Shown here in pieces: positions 6,966 to 15,309 of a DNA stretch of 17,375 bases. The position numbers and the translations under genes are program-made. This DNA comes from Anaerolineales bacterium UBA6663 (lineage in GTDB: Bacteria; Chloroflexota; Anaerolineae; Anaerolineales; UBA6663). The notes under the pieces were generated by a model. It made no database searches. It saw nothing but the letters and a program-made list of their open reading frames with translations, and was not told the origin of the DNA. Where the stretch lies: the NCBI GenBank assembly GCA_002455335.1, contig DKKP01000439.1, forward strand, positions 1-17,375. Direction: 5' to 3'. How positions within the stretch are numbered: the stretch's first letter is position 1; each line of letters opens with the position of its first letter.

Positions 6966-8563
6966 GCCGTCTGCTCCTCGGGGATCGGGATGCGCACCTG
7001 CACCGAGGTCCCGGCTCCGGGCGCGGCCTCGACGGTCAACGTCCCGCCGAGCAACTCGACGCGCTCCTGCATACCGATCAGGCCCAGATGCGGCCGGTCG
7101 ACGCGCTGTGCGACGGACGACGGGTCGAAGCCGCGGCCGTTGTCCTCGATCCGCAGCGCAACGCCAAACGGGGTCTCGAGCAACTCGACCTCGACCCGCC
7201 AGGCGTGGGCATGCTTGAGGATGTTCGCCAGGCCCTCCTGGGCGATGCGATAAAGCGCCGTCTGGATCTCGGCGGGCACGTTGCGGCGCACCGACAGGTT
7301 GGTGACAACCTCGAGCCCGGCCTGGCGCACGGTCTCGTTGACCAGGTGCTCGAGCGCACGTGCCAGCCCGAATTCTTCAAGCGTGGCCGGACGGAGCTGG
7401 TACGACAGATCTCGCACCTGCTCGATGCTATCAGCCACCAGGGCCTGGAGTTTCGATAGATCGTCCTGTTGTTCGCCGTTGGCCCGGCGTTCGAGTGCTT
7501 TCAACCGCACGAGCAGCGTCGTCAGGGTTTGGCCGGCGCCGTCATGCAGTTCGCGCGCCAGCCGCGACCGCTCGGCCTCCTGGGTGCGCACCAGCGATTC
7601 GAGCAGGGCCCGGCGCGCAGCTTCCTTCTCGACCAGACGCGCACGCAGCCAGGCGTTGCTGACGATCTCGGCTGCCTGAGCGCCCGTCGCGGTGAGCAGA
7701 TCGAGATCGGCCGCGCCCGGCACATAGCTGGTGGGGCACCAGAGGTTGACCACACCCAGCGCTTGCCCGCGGGCCACCAGCGGGATGCTGATGTGTGTGG
7801 CAGTCTCATCGCCCGTGGCCCGGCTGAGCCGACGGCAGGTGGTCCGCAACATCGCGTGATCGAGGCCGACGCCGACCAGATCCGACTGGCAGGCGCAGAG
7901 CTCAGCGTTGTTCTCGTGCGCTGTCAAATGCGTCACTGCCTCGTCCGGCATATTGCGGTGGTGGGCCAGGTAGAACGCACCGGTGTCCGAATCTCGCAGG
8001 TAAATCCAGCCACGATCCAACCCGAGATGCTCAAAGCCTTGCAGGATGGCGTCGAGGACCTCGGGCAGCTCCTGTTCGCGGCCGGCGGCCATGGCCACAC
8101 GGTTCATGACTTCGAGGCGTTGATTGGCCTCGCCAAGGCTACGCTGGGTCTCCACCAATCGATCGAGCATGGTGTTGACCGAGGCCGCCACCTTGCCGAT
8201 GTCGTCATCGGTGTAGACCCGCGCGCGGGCGTCTAGACGCCCCGTGCTCACGTCATCGGCCACCTGGCGCAGATCGAGCAGCGGTCGCGTGAGGAGGAAG
8301 ATCAGCAAGTAAGCGAAGAAGATGCTGCCGGCCGCGGCCAGGAGTGTGACCAGGAACACGCTGCGGCTGCCGTTGGCCATGGCGGCCTGCACGCGCTGAT
8401 CCATCACGAAGTACGAGAGCCAGTCAGAGAGGCCGGTCGTGATCCAGTAGTTCAGCGTCAGGCCCAGGATCAAGACAGGCAGCATCACGATGCCGATGAT
8501 CTTGTGCTGAACCGGCACCGCCAGGACGACGTCCATGAAGTGGGAGAGTGAGGGCCAACGCAT
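6962..8563 (-). CDS. Membrane HAMP-GAF-HisKA_3 sensor histidine kinase (NarX/NreB group)
   Basis: A 533-residue sensor kinase; the numbers here count from the ATG at 8563. Two membrane helices (about 20-42 and 67-90) bracket a very short outside loop of about 25 residues. A HAMP domain (about 92-140) and coiled coil follow, then a GAF domain (about 155-310). The phosphotransfer helix has RELHDGAGQ (phospho-His339), and the HATPase domain shows NILKHAHA, EDNGRGFD and GLIGMQERVELLGG. The GAF domain contains CAC (Cys223, Cys225), Cys243 and Cys276, which could bind a metal, cluster or heme, or act as a redox switch. With so small an external loop, the signal is probably sensed in the membrane or by the GAF domain. 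The ATG is preceded by GGAG at five bases; a GTG at 8605 would add 14 residues. Confidence 0.93.
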   Translation of the reverse strand: MRWPSLSHFMDVVLAVPVQHKIIGIVMLPVLILGLTLNYWITTGLSDWLSYFVMDQRVQAAMANGSRSVFLVTLLAAAGSIFFAYLLIFLLTRPLLDLRQVADDVSTGRLDARARVYTDDDIGKVAASVNTMLDRLVETQRSLGEANQRLEVMNRVAMAAGREQELPEVLDAILQGFEHLGLDRGWIYLRDSDTGAFYLAHHRNMPDEAVTHLTAHENNAELCACQSDLVGVGLDHAMLRTTCRRLSRATGDETATHISIPLVARGQALGVVNLWCPTSYVPGAADLDLLTATGAQAAEIVSNAWLRARLVEKEAARRALLESLVRTQEAERSRLARELHDGAGQTLTTLLVRLKALERRANGEQQDDLSKLQALVADSIEQVRDLSYQLRPATLEEFGLARALEHLVNETVRQAGLEVVTNLSVRRNVPAEIQTALYRIAQEGLANILKHAHAWRVEVELLETPFGVALRIEDNGRGFDPSSVAQRVDRPHLGLIGMQERVELLGGTLTVEAAPGAGTSVQVRIPIPEEQTA

Positions 8564-8711
8564 GCGGGCTCCGGACGACAGTGATGTGCCCGGAAGAAGC
8601 TCCACCGGCTCCGGACAATCCTAAGCATGCCCGCATTCGGCCGCCGGCTTGCACTGACATTGTTCACCCAATAGGTAGACGTTAGTCCCCGGCCAGGCCA
8701 GTCAGGGCCAA

Positions 8712-9908
8712 TCAGGGCTGGTAGACGCGCGTCTCAGGTCGGAATACAGCCCACGAGAACCAGAAGTGATTGACGGCCGTGACCGGCGCCAGCGCCTGGC
8801 CGGCCAGCGGCCCGGCTGTCGCATTCCCTAAAACATCCCAGACGCTACCGGTTTCCTGATCCACGATCTGGCCTCCGACGCGGACAAAGGTCAGCGTCTG
8901 CCCGTCAAGCGCGCGCAGGTAGGCCACGGCCGTGCCGACGTCACGGCCCGCCGCGACCGTCTGCGCGTCGAGCGCCGAGGCGGTTCCGGTTGCCCAGAAC
9001 ACGGCGACCTCGACGCCACCGACCGTGTCGTTGACGGCACCGATCTCGCTCAGCAGGTCGTAGGGGAACGCGACCGCCTCGCCGTTGAGGTCGATGCCAA
9101 TGACGCGCGCGACCGCGGGGAGCTGATCGGGGGTCACGGGACCGCGATAGAGGAACGGCGGCTGAGCGGCGTCGTCGTAGCCGGGATACGGGTTGCGACC
9201 ATAGTCGCGGGCATGGCCGGTGTCGCGCGACAGCACCCTGCCCTCCGGATGCGCCGCCCGGAAATCGGCCCAGGCCACGATCGCGGCCGGGACAAAGGCC
9301 AGCTGCCCGCCGGTGTGCGCGCCGGCGATGGCCTCGCCGGTCGCCTGCTGCCACCAGGTCTCGGTCTGGCGGTCGTACATGATCAGGTTGCTGAAGCGCA
9401 GCCGCCCTGTCGTGCCAAAGGTCAGGGTCTGGCCGGCGAAGGTGCGCTCGAAGACGATCGCGGTATTGCACAACGGGCAGAACGAGACGACCACCGGTGT
9501 GCCCCCGACCGTGTCGTTGACCAGCTCGTGCCAGATCAGGATCTGGATCGGATAGGCCCGCGCCTCGTTGCCGATCGTCACGAGCACCACGGGCTCCTGA
9601 GGCTCGAGCCAGGTGTCGGCGACCGCGACGGCCTCGAAGACCGGATCGTCGATGGCCGGGATGCCATCCTTGGGCGGACCGCCCGAGAGGATCTCGGCGT
9701 ACGGAACGCTATGGCGCGTGAAGTCGGTCGTAAATTCGGCAGCAGCGCCGGCGGGTGGCGGCTCGTCGGGCTGCAGGGTCGGCGCCGCGGTCGCGATCGC
9801 TTCGGGCTGCGGTGTGTCGGCGAGCTCGGTGGATTGAGGCGGTGCGCAGGCGGCCAGAGTGAGGGCGACGCAGAGGCCAAACCGTGGCAGAGAGGTTGTG
9901 GGCTTCAT
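8712..9908 (-). CDS. DUF3179-domain lipoprotein
   Basis: A 398-residue exported lipoprotein. The N-terminal signal peptide ends in the lipobox LAAC (Cys21), followed by a Pro/Ala/Thr-rich linker to about residue 58. The rest is a DUF3179 domain. Its signatures are WHELVNDTVGGTPVVV (126-141), FCPLCNTA with Cys144 and Cys147, FGTTGRLRFSNLIMYDR (163-179), TETWWQQATGEAIAG and the C-terminal HFWFSWAVFRP. The CPLC pair and nearby His127 could bind metal or act in thiol chemistry, but the molecular function of the family is not established. It follows the anti-sigma gene by 57 bp on the same strand and may be part of that unit or its output. AGAGG stands just before the ATG. The family call is very sure; no role is assigned. 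Confidence 0.92.
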   Translation of the reverse strand: MKPTTSLPRFGLCVALTLAACAPPQSTELADTPQPEAIATAAPTLQPDEPPPAGAAAEFTTDFTRHSVPYAEILSGGPPKDGIPAIDDPVFEAVAVADTWLEPQEPVVLVTIGNEARAYPIQILIWHELVNDTVGGTPVVVSFCPLCNTAIVFERTFAGQTLTFGTTGRLRFSNLIMYDRQTETWWQQATGEAIAGAHTGGQLAFVPAAIVAWADFRAAHPEGRVLSRDTGHARDYGRNPYPGYDDAAQPPFLYRGPVTPDQLPAVARVIGIDLNGEAVAFPYDLLSEIGAVNDTVGGVEVAVFWATGTASALDAQTVAAGRDVGTAVAYLRALDGQTLTFVRVGGQIVDQETGSVWDVLGNATAGPLAGQALAPVTAVNHFWFSWAVFRPETRVYQP

Positions 9909-9965
9909 GCCCTCTGGACGACGCGAGGGCGCAGAAACTTTCGATTCGGCTGCTGGTGCGTTTGG

Positions 9966-10268
9966 TCAGGAGCCCGGCGCCGAGCGCAAGACGCGCATCA
10001 GGGCCTCGAACTCCTCGCGGCAATCGGGGCAATGGTCGAGGTGATGCTGCACAAGCGGCATCAGCGCCGCGGCATCGACGCCCGCGGCAACCAACTCCGC
10101 GAACTGGTCCAGCACGGCATGCACCTCGTCGCATGACAGCTCGATCTCACGCGTCGCTTCGAGCTGCTGCAACACCATCGGCAACGGGCCGGCAGGCCGC
10201 GGCGCATCGACCGACCGGCGCGGTCGCCACGTCTCAAGCCAACGACGAATACGTTCGATCCACGACAT
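9966..10268 (-). CDS. Soluble zinc-binding anti-sigma factor
   Basis: A 100-residue protein with the zinc-binding anti-sigma (ZAS) signature His-X3-Cys-X2-Cys at His76, Cys80, Cys83, inside HHLDHCPDCREEFEAL, plus an upstream Cys46 in ELSCDEVHAVL that can be the fourth ligand. Such proteins bind and block a partner ECF sigma factor, and some release it when the cysteines are oxidised. There is no membrane segment, so this is a cytoplasmic form, unlike anti-sigma factors that sense outside signals. It starts 38 bp after the sigma gene on the same strand, with GAGGAAG before its ATG, as expected for a cognate pair. A redox or metal trigger is an inference from the ligand set. Confidence 0.85.
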   Translation of the reverse strand: MSWIERIRRWLETWRPRRSVDAPRPAGPLPMVLQQLEATREIELSCDEVHAVLDQFAELVAAGVDAAALMPLVQHHLDHCPDCREEFEALMRVLRSAPGS

Positions 10269-10306
10269 ACGTTCTTCCTCGATAGACGCGGTCAGGGCGC
10301 CCCGCC

Positions 10307-10945
10307 TTACGGATCGGCGAACAATGCGAGCGCCTCAGCCGGCGTCAGCCCCTCGCGAGCCAGGCGTTTCTTCAAACGTAATCGGGCGTCGTGCAGCAGT
10401 TTGTAAAGCGCATTTCGCTCGGTGCCCAGCCGCCGCGCGACCTCCTTGAGCGGCATGCCTTGCATGGCCAAGGCCGTCATCGCCCGCCGTTGGCGCTCGG
10501 TCAATTCCTCATCCAGCATCCGCTGAACCCTGGCCAGCAGCTCGGCGCGCGCCGCCTGCGTCTCAGGGCCTGGGCCCGGGTCGGCCGCCCACGACGGCTC
10601 CTCGATGGCGTCGTCGGCCTCGGTCCGCTCCTCAAGCGAGACGTCGCGCCAGCGCCGGCGCCGCAACTCGGTCAGCGCGATCCGCACCGCGATCTTCTGC
10701 GCCCAGGTCGTGAAGCGGCTGCGACCCTCGAAGGTGCTCAGCCGGCCGAGCACGCGCACCAGTGTCTCCTGGGCGACCTCCTCGGCCAGCGCCGAAAAAC
10801 CGGGGTCGTCCGGTGGCAGCCACCCCGACAGCGCATACGGCAGCGCAGCCAGGATCGCGGCGCGCAGGTCGGCCAGGGCAGCCTCCTGGGCCGGGCCCGG
10901 AGCGCCGAGTTCAGCAACCCAGGCTTCGTTGGTGCGCGTCGTCAC
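10307..10945 (-). CDS. ECF-type RNA polymerase sigma factor
   Basis: A 212-residue sigma-70 family protein of the extracytoplasmic-function size. Region 2 is seen as EEVAQETLVRVLGRL and FTTWAQKIAVRIALTELRR (about 53-97), which bind core polymerase and the -10 element. Region 4 is LTERQRRAMTALAMQG through EVARRLGTERNALYKLLHDAR (about 148-192), the -35-binding helix-turn-helix. A long acidic linker lies between them. The start is a GTG at 10945; no good ribosome binding site precedes it, but TAGAAT lies six bases upstream, which suggests a leaderless message. The cognate anti-sigma gene follows directly, and a DUF3179 lipoprotein comes next. Its regulon cannot be read from this window. Confidence 0.92.
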   Translation of the reverse strand: MTTRTNEAWVAELGAPGPAQEAALADLRAAILAALPYALSGWLPPDDPGFSALAEEVAQETLVRVLGRLSTFEGRSRFTTWAQKIAVRIALTELRRRRWRDVSLEERTEADDAIEEPSWAADPGPGPETQAARAELLARVQRMLDEELTERQRRAMTALAMQGMPLKEVARRLGTERNALYKLLHDARLRLKKRLAREGLTPAEALALFADP

Positions 10946-10951
10946 GACCCC

Positions 10952-10957
10952 ATTCTA
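10952..10957 (-). promoter_or_regulatory. Possible -10 element (TAGAAT) of the sigma factor gene
   Basis: TAGAAT on the minus strand ends six bases before the GTG of the sigma gene, so transcription would begin at or next to the start codon. No clear -35 hexamer is visible 16-18 bp upstream. The absence of a Shine-Dalgarno sequence supports the leaderless reading. Confidence 0.3.
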
Positions 10958-11088
10958 TGTCAGGCCGACCGGGAGCAGGAGCTTAGTCTTCGATGAGCGA
11001 CCGCGCGATCCGGTAAGGGATTCGAACTTCAACGCATCCAGGTGCCAGAAGCAGAACGAGCAATCACATTCAATACAGGAGAGTCACC

Positions 11089-11526
11089 ATGTCAACGCTC
11101 GCACTCAAGACCGCGCCGACGAATGCCGTGATCGCAGGCGCCGCATCCGGGTTGGCCGGCGGGGCTGTCTTCGGGATGATGATGGGCATGATGGGGATGT
11201 TGCCGATGGTCGGCCTGCTCGTCGGGCAGGAGAACGCCGTGGTCGGCCTGATCGTGCACATGCTGATCAGCGCCTTCATCGGCGCGGTCTATGGGCTCGT
11301 GGCGACGCGGCTCCCGACCGGATGGCTGACAGCCGGCGTGGCCGGCGCCATCAACGGCGTGGTCTGGTGGGTGCTTGGCGCCCTGATCCTGATGCCGCTC
11401 GGCCTGGGCATGAGCCAGATGGTGTTCGTCGTCGGCGAGATGCAGTGGATGAGTCTGCTCGGCCACCTGATCTTTGGCGTGGTGACAGCCCTGGTTAATT
11501 TGCCGCTGAGCCGCCGGATGGCGTAA
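11089..11526 (+). CDS. Small Gly/Met-rich polytopic membrane protein
   Basis: A 145-residue integral membrane protein of unrecognised family. About four or five hydrophobic segments cover nearly the whole chain (roughly 12-34, 37-47, 50-70, 80-106 and 112-138), rich in Gly and Ala with small-residue packing motifs. A methionine-rich stretch, MMMGMMGMLPM, lies in the first loop or helix and might bind soft metal, although similar runs also occur in plain membrane helices. The start is well supported by AGGAGA five bases upstream. The gene is divergent from the sigma factor gene across a 143-bp gap and is followed by a strong hairpin, so it appears to be a single-gene unit. It might be a target of the divergent sigma factor; nothing in the sequence proves it. 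Confidence 0.8.
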   Translation: MSTLALKTAPTNAVIAGAASGLAGGAVFGMMMGMMGMLPMVGLLVGQENAVVGLIVHMLISAFIGAVYGLVATRLPTGWLTAGVAGAINGVVWWVLGALILMPLGLGMSQMVFVVGEMQWMSLLGHLIFGVVTALVNLPLSRRMA

Positions 11527-11537
11527 GCCGAGAAGCC

Positions 11538-11574
11538 GTCGTGGGGTCTTCGCCCAAGACGAAGACCCCACGAC
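11538..11574 (+). terminator. Perfect 15-bp hairpin downstream of the small membrane protein
   Basis: GTCGTGGGGTCTTCG (11538-11552) and CGAAGACCCCACGAC (11560-11574) pair without mismatch around a 7-base loop, 11 bp after the stop codon. It is the expected place for a terminator, but no T-run follows on the plus strand. Termination may therefore rely on the stem alone, or the hairpin may protect the 3' end of the message. Confidence 0.65.
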
Positions 11575-11588
11575 CGCGATGAGGTATC

Positions 11589-11762
11589 ATGATGGCTGTC
11601 GAACCCGAGCCCATACCGGTGACGCCCGATATCGTCCGTCTGCCCGTGCCAAGTTCCCCGCCCAGGCCGCGGCCAAGACCCGGCCCCCGAAACCGAAGAC
11701 CCGGCAAGCCGAAAGTGCGGCCGCCGTCCGAGCCACTCGCAACGCCCCGCTGCGTGCTCTAG
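11589..11762 (+). CDS. Doubtful 57-codon Pro/Arg-rich small frame
   Basis: An ATG-ATG start preceded by GAGG at four and seven bases, reading 57 codons to a TAG. The product is rich in Pro and Arg (SPPRPRPRPGPRNRRPGKPK) with no hydrophobic segment. It occupies most of the 306-bp gap between the small membrane protein and the carotenoid gene. Against it: AGG/AGA codons that neighbouring genes seldom use, no family resemblance, and the ease with which GC-rich spacer DNA yields Pro/Arg frames. After it, a TACAAT at 11782-11787 could be a -10 element for the next gene. It may simply be spacer. Confidence 0.25.
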   Translation: MMAVEPEPIPVTPDIVRLPVPSSPPRPRPRPGPRNRRPGKPKVRPPSEPLATPRCVL

Positions 11763-11832
11763 ACGAGAACGGCGGTGCCTGTACAATCGGCGGAGTCATC
11801 CAAAGCGCCTCGATCCAACCGCGTCAATCGCC

Positions 11833-12684
11833 ATGCCGCCGATCACGTTGACCACCTTCGAACTCCTGGTTCTGACCCTGTTCGGCGTCTGTTTGCACCA
11901 CGCCTGGCATGGCGATCGACGCCGGGTGATCGGGCTCGTGGCCGCGGCCGCGTTCGGCGTACTCCTCGAGTGGGCCACGATCCAGCAGCTCCGCGCCTAC
12001 AGCTATGGCCGCTTTATGCTGATGCTGGGCGAGGTACCGATCGCCATCGGCCTGGCCTGGGGCACCATCATCTACACCGCACGCCTCACCAGCGACGCTT
12101 CAAGTCTGCCGGGCTGGGCCCGGCCGCTGCTCGACGGCCTGCTCGGGCTCAACCTCGACCTGGCCATGGACGCGCTCGCGATCCGTCTGGGGTATTGGGA
12201 CTGGGGCTTCGGGCTGGACTACGCGTACTTCGGCGTGCCGTATGCCAACTTCTGGGCCTGGTTCTGGGTCGTGGCGAGCTTCTCAGCCGGCTGGCGCGCG
12301 CTCGAAACGATCCCGCATCCGCTGGCGCGCTGGTTGGCCCCGATCGGCGCGATCGCGATCGGCGTGACGGGCGTGCTGACGACGAACTGGTTCATCACAT
12401 CCGTCGTCAGCAAGGAGTGGTATGTGCCCGCCGTCGTGCTGGCGATCGGGGGCGCTCTGGGCGTCATACTCGCGCTGCGCCCGCGGCTGCACATCCGGCC
12501 GACGCCGTCGATCGTCTGGGTGGTGCCGCTCGCATACCACGCCTTCTACCTGATCGTGGGCATGGCCACGGGCATCATCGTGCAGCCGCCCTTCCTGCTT
12601 TGGGTTAGCCTGGCCATGCTGGCCGTCTCGCTCGCCCTCCACGCGCCGCTGTGGGCTCAGAGGCTCCGCAGCGACCGGCCCTGA
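11833..12684 (+). CDS. CruF/DUF422-like carotenoid biosynthesis membrane protein
   Basis: A 283-residue polytopic membrane protein with about seven or eight hydrophobic helices. It carries the layout of the carotenoid-biosynthesis family that includes the CruF and bacterioruberin-pathway hydratases. The sequence runs LLEWATIQQLRAYSYGRF, then LMLGEVPIAIGLAWG, then the acidic block LNLDLAMDALAIRLGYWDWGF (107-126) and YFGVPYANFWAW (132-143). In this family the conserved Asp and Trp residues sit in the membrane near the lipid substrate, and CruF adds water across the terminal double bond of an acyclic carotene. The ATG at 11833 has no clear ribosome binding site. No other carotenoid gene lies nearby, so the substrate is open and the family may include members with other roles. 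Confidence 0.7.
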   Translation: MPPITLTTFELLVLTLFGVCLHHAWHGDRRRVIGLVAAAAFGVLLEWATIQQLRAYSYGRFMLMLGEVPIAIGLAWGTIIYTARLTSDASSLPGWARPLLDGLLGLNLDLAMDALAIRLGYWDWGFGLDYAYFGVPYANFWAWFWVVASFSAGWRALETIPHPLARWLAPIGAIAIGVTGVLTTNWFITSVVSKEWYVPAVVLAIGGALGVILALRPRLHIRPTPSIVWVVPLAYHAFYLIVGMATGIIVQPPFLLWVSLAMLAVSLALHAPLWAQRLRSDRP

Positions 12685-12956
12685 TCTCGCGACAACCGTT
12701 CCCTCGCGTAATCGCCAGGCGCAACCCACGCTCGATCCAGGTCGCCGCTCTCCGCCCGCCCACCCGCAAAGCCGATACTTGCACCCGTCTTGATCTAATG
12801 TTGTTGGCGCTTCGTTTGAATTTAGGCCGGCTTTAGGCCGCCTGCACATGAATCTAATGGACGCCCAACCCGCGTATCCCTAACGTATGGGGAGCCAGGT
12901 CAGTCAAACGGCCGGCTGTCGCGGATGCGCATGGTTGATTGGCAGGATGGGGCGTC
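12685..12956 (+). other. 272-bp intergenic region upstream of the chemoreceptor pair
   Basis: No credible gene is seen on either strand. The left half has no evident terminator after the carotenoid gene. The right half is less GC-rich and holds the repeats listed separately. The GGATGGGG just before 12957 can serve as ribosome binding site for the first chemoreceptor. A promoter is expected here but no clear hexamer pair stands out. Confidence 0.5.
12793..12859 (+). repeat. Tandem 11-bp repeat flanked by ATCTAATG direct repeats
   Basis: TTTAGGCCGGC (12821-12831) is followed at once by TTTAGGCCGCC (12832-12842), differing at one base. On either side lies ATCTAATG (12793-12800 and 12852-12859). 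Copies one helical turn apart upstream of a gene are typical of cooperative regulator sites, but chance cannot be excluded. Confidence 0.4.
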
Positions 12957-15248
12957 ATGAACCTCTCTACTCGAATACTTCTACCAGTGATCGCCACAGT
13001 GATCGTCACAGTAGGTGTGCTGACAGGTTACAGCGTCTGGTCACAGTATGGCCTGATTGAATCGCAGGAGCAAGAGCGCCTCACCGATTTGGCGAATGTG
13101 TTCGCGGATCGCCTCGATCAAGAATCACATACGGCCGTGACATTAGCGGCCGGGATCGCAGCCATCCCGGAGATACAGGCCGCGTTCGCCGCCCGCGACC
13201 GCGAAACGCTGCTGGCCCTAATGGGCCCGATCTATGCCTCTCTCCATGAGGACTATGGCGTCGCCCAGGCGCACTTCCATATAGCCCCAGGGGTCTCGTT
13301 CTTGCGCGTTCATAAACCGGACACGTTCGGCGACGACATCAGCTCGACGCGCCTGATGGCGGTCCGTGCCCTGGAAGCCAGGGCTGTGGTGACCGGCATC
13401 GAGCAGGGCAAGGGCGGTTACGGCCTGCGGGGAATCGTACCAGTGCATTACGAAGGCGAATTCATCGGGACCTTCGAGATCGGGTTTGACCTGAGCGCGG
13501 CTTTGCTCGACGAGTTCAAACACTCGCAGCGCAGCGACGTCAGCGTCTACATATTTGATGCAGGCGCCGACGAAGCCTTCACGCTGTTGGCGTCTACCCT
13601 TTCCACACCACCCCAGGCTCTCGCGGCCACGCGCCGATCCGTGATCGACGACAGCCTGCCTGCTATCTCTCAGGTGGAAATCGATGGTGAGCCGCATCGC
13701 GCGATCACATACCCGCTGGTCGACTTCTCTGGGAAGCCAGTTGGCGTCTTCGAAGTGACCGTCTCGCGGGCTGCGGCGCTTAGCCGGATCCAAACGTCTC
13801 AGTATCTGTCTTTGGGAGTCGGGATCACCCTGCTGCTCGTGGCGGGTCTGGCGATCTGGCGCGTGCTCTCCGCAAGCATCATTCGGCCCATCGCGCAGCT
13901 GACCGATGTCGCGGTCCGACTGGCTGATGGCGACACGCGGGCCAACGTCGCCGCAACATCGCGGACGGATGAGATCGGCCAATTGACGCGTGCATTCTCA
14001 CGCACCTCGGACTATCTGATCGGGAGCTCACAAACAGCGGCTGCAGTCGCCGCCGGGGACCTATCGAAGGCCATACAACCGCGTTCTGAACACGATACGC
14101 TCGGGCTTGCGCTTGCGCGAATGATCGTCGATCTTCGAAGCGCGTTGACGCAAATCCTCGCATCAGCGAACGAGGTTCAGACAGCCTCCCAAAACCTCGT
14201 CGGTTCGACGACTCGGGCCGGGAACGCCACGCGGCAGATCGCAGCCACCGTCGATCAGGTTGCGATGGGCACGCATCAGCAGGCCGATGGCGTGACGCGC
14301 ACATCGGGTTCGATGAACCAGATGAAGAGCGCGATCGAAGGTGTGGCTCAGGGCGCGCAGGAACAGGCTTCCGCGATGACTCAGGCCAGCGCAATCGCCC
14401 AGCAGATCAACGCCGCGATCGAGCAGGTGACGGATAGCGCGGAGAAGGTCGATCGGGATTCGACAAACGCCGCAAGCGCCGCGCGCGCCGGAATGGATGT
14501 CGTCGACGAGACGCTTGCCAGCATGAACACGATCCGGGTCAAGGTCAAGGGCTCAGCCGGCAAGGTCCAGGAGATGGGTCAGCGCTCTGACGAAATCGGC
14601 GCGATCGTCGCATTGATCGACGACATCTCGAGCCAGACGAACCTGCTTGCGCTCAATGCCGCGATCGAGGCGGCGCGAGCCGGCGAACACGGCCGCGGTT
14701 TCGCGGTGGTCGCCGACGAAGTCCGAAAACTCGCCGAGCGATCCATCATCGCGACAAAGGAGATCGGCGGATTGGTCCGCGCCATCCAGGCTTCGGTTCA
14801 AGACGCTGTCAACGCCATGGACGAAAGCGCGCGCGAGGTCGAGACCGGCGCTCAGCGCGCACAGGCTGCCGGGCAGGCGCTCAACGAGATCGTGTCGGCC
14901 ACAGATGCCGTCCAATCGCAACTGGCGGCGACGCTCAAGGCCACGACGGCGATGAGCACCGCATCCGGGCAACTCACCGAGTCGATGGACAGCGTAAGCG
15001 CCGTGGTCGAAGAAAACACGGCTGCAACCGAGCAGATGGCGGCCGGTTCGATCGAGGTCGCTGAGGCGCTCCAGGCTGTAGCCCATGTCAGCCAGGAGAA
15101 CGGTCGGGCCGTCGAAGATGTGGCGCGGGCAGCCGGCGAGATCGCCGGGCAGGTTGAGGAGGTCACCCTCGCGTCGACGCAGTTGGCCCAACTTGCCGAT
15201 CGCATGAAGCAGGTCGTCCACCGTTTCAAACTGCAAGCGCAGGGATAA
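12957..15248 (+). CDS. Methyl-accepting chemotaxis protein with dCache-type sensor domain
   Basis: A 763-residue chemoreceptor. Helix 1 (about 5-26) leads to an outside Cache-type sensor (about 35-275) with the double-Cache signature blocks [25 protein letters not shown] and [10 protein letters not shown], here given in part. Helix 2 (about 283-302) is followed by a HAMP domain with [17 protein letters not shown] (about 310-326) and DEIGQL, and a second HAMP-like unit ([20 protein letters not shown]). A long coiled-coil signalling domain runs to the end, with the hairpin tip [19 protein letters not shown] and [18 protein letters not shown] (about 559-596). It would report ligand binding to CheA/CheW. 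The C-terminus (HRFKLQAQG) has no CheR-docking pentapeptide. The start at 12957, not the in-frame ATG at 12939, is chosen because the tandem paralogue begins with the same [11 protein letters not shown]. Confidence 0.95.
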   Translation: MNLSTRILLPVIATVIVTVGVLTGYSVWSQYGLIESQEQERLTDLANVFADRLDQESHTAVTLAAGIAAIPEIQAAFAARDRETLLALMGPIYASLHEDYGVAQAHFHIAPGVSFLRVHKPDTFGDDISSTRLMAVRALEARAVVTGIEQGKGGYGLRGIVPVHYEGEFIGTFEIGFDLSAALLDEFKHSQRSDVSVYIFDAGADEAFTLLASTLSTPPQALAATRRSVIDDSLPAISQVEIDGEPHRAITYPLVDFSGKPVGVFEVTVSRAAALSRIQTSQYLSLGVGITLLLVAGLAIWRVLSASIIRPIAQLTDVAVRLADGDTRANVAATSRTDEIGQLTRAFSRTSDYLIGSSQTAAAVAAGDLSKAIQPRSEHDTLGLALARMIVDLRSALTQILASANEVQTASQNLVGSTTRAGNATRQIAATVDQVAMGTHQQADGVTRTSGSMNQMKSAIEGVAQGAQEQASAMTQASAIAQQINAAIEQVTDSAEKVDRDSTNAASAARAGMDVVDETLASMNTIRVKVKGSAGKVQEMGQRSDEIGAIVALIDDISSQTNLLALNAAIEAARAGEHGRGFAVVADEVRKLAERSIIATKEIGGLVRAIQASVQDAVNAMDESAREVETGAQRAQAAGQALNEIVSATDAVQSQLAATLKATTAMSTASGQLTESMDSVSAVVEENTAATEQMAAGSIEVAEALQAVAHVSQENGRAVEDVARAAGEIAGQVEEVTLASTQLAQLADRMKQVVHRFKLQAQG

Positions 15249-15309
15249 ACCCGTTGGCGAAAGACTTTCCATTTCTCACTGACGAGACTTGGAGAAGAGG
15301 AAACTCACG

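Noticed and set aside
8691..8709. GGCC-AGTCAG-GGCC mini-stem as a terminator after the DUF3179 gene
   Set aside because: Only four base pairs, no T-run, and surrounding CAGGGC repeats give several equally weak pairings.
11010..11030. tRNA T-arm-like string (minus strand GTTCGAATCCC) as a tRNA or attachment-site remnant
   Set aside because: The flanking bases do not form a T-stem, no matching acceptor 5' strand, anticodon arm or D-arm is found upstream, and no integrase or repeated copy is present.
11579..11851. Plus-strand 90-codon frame bridging the gap and the start of the carotenoid gene
   Set aside because: It runs into the carotenoid gene in a different frame, has no ribosome binding site and has a composition like random GC-rich spacer.
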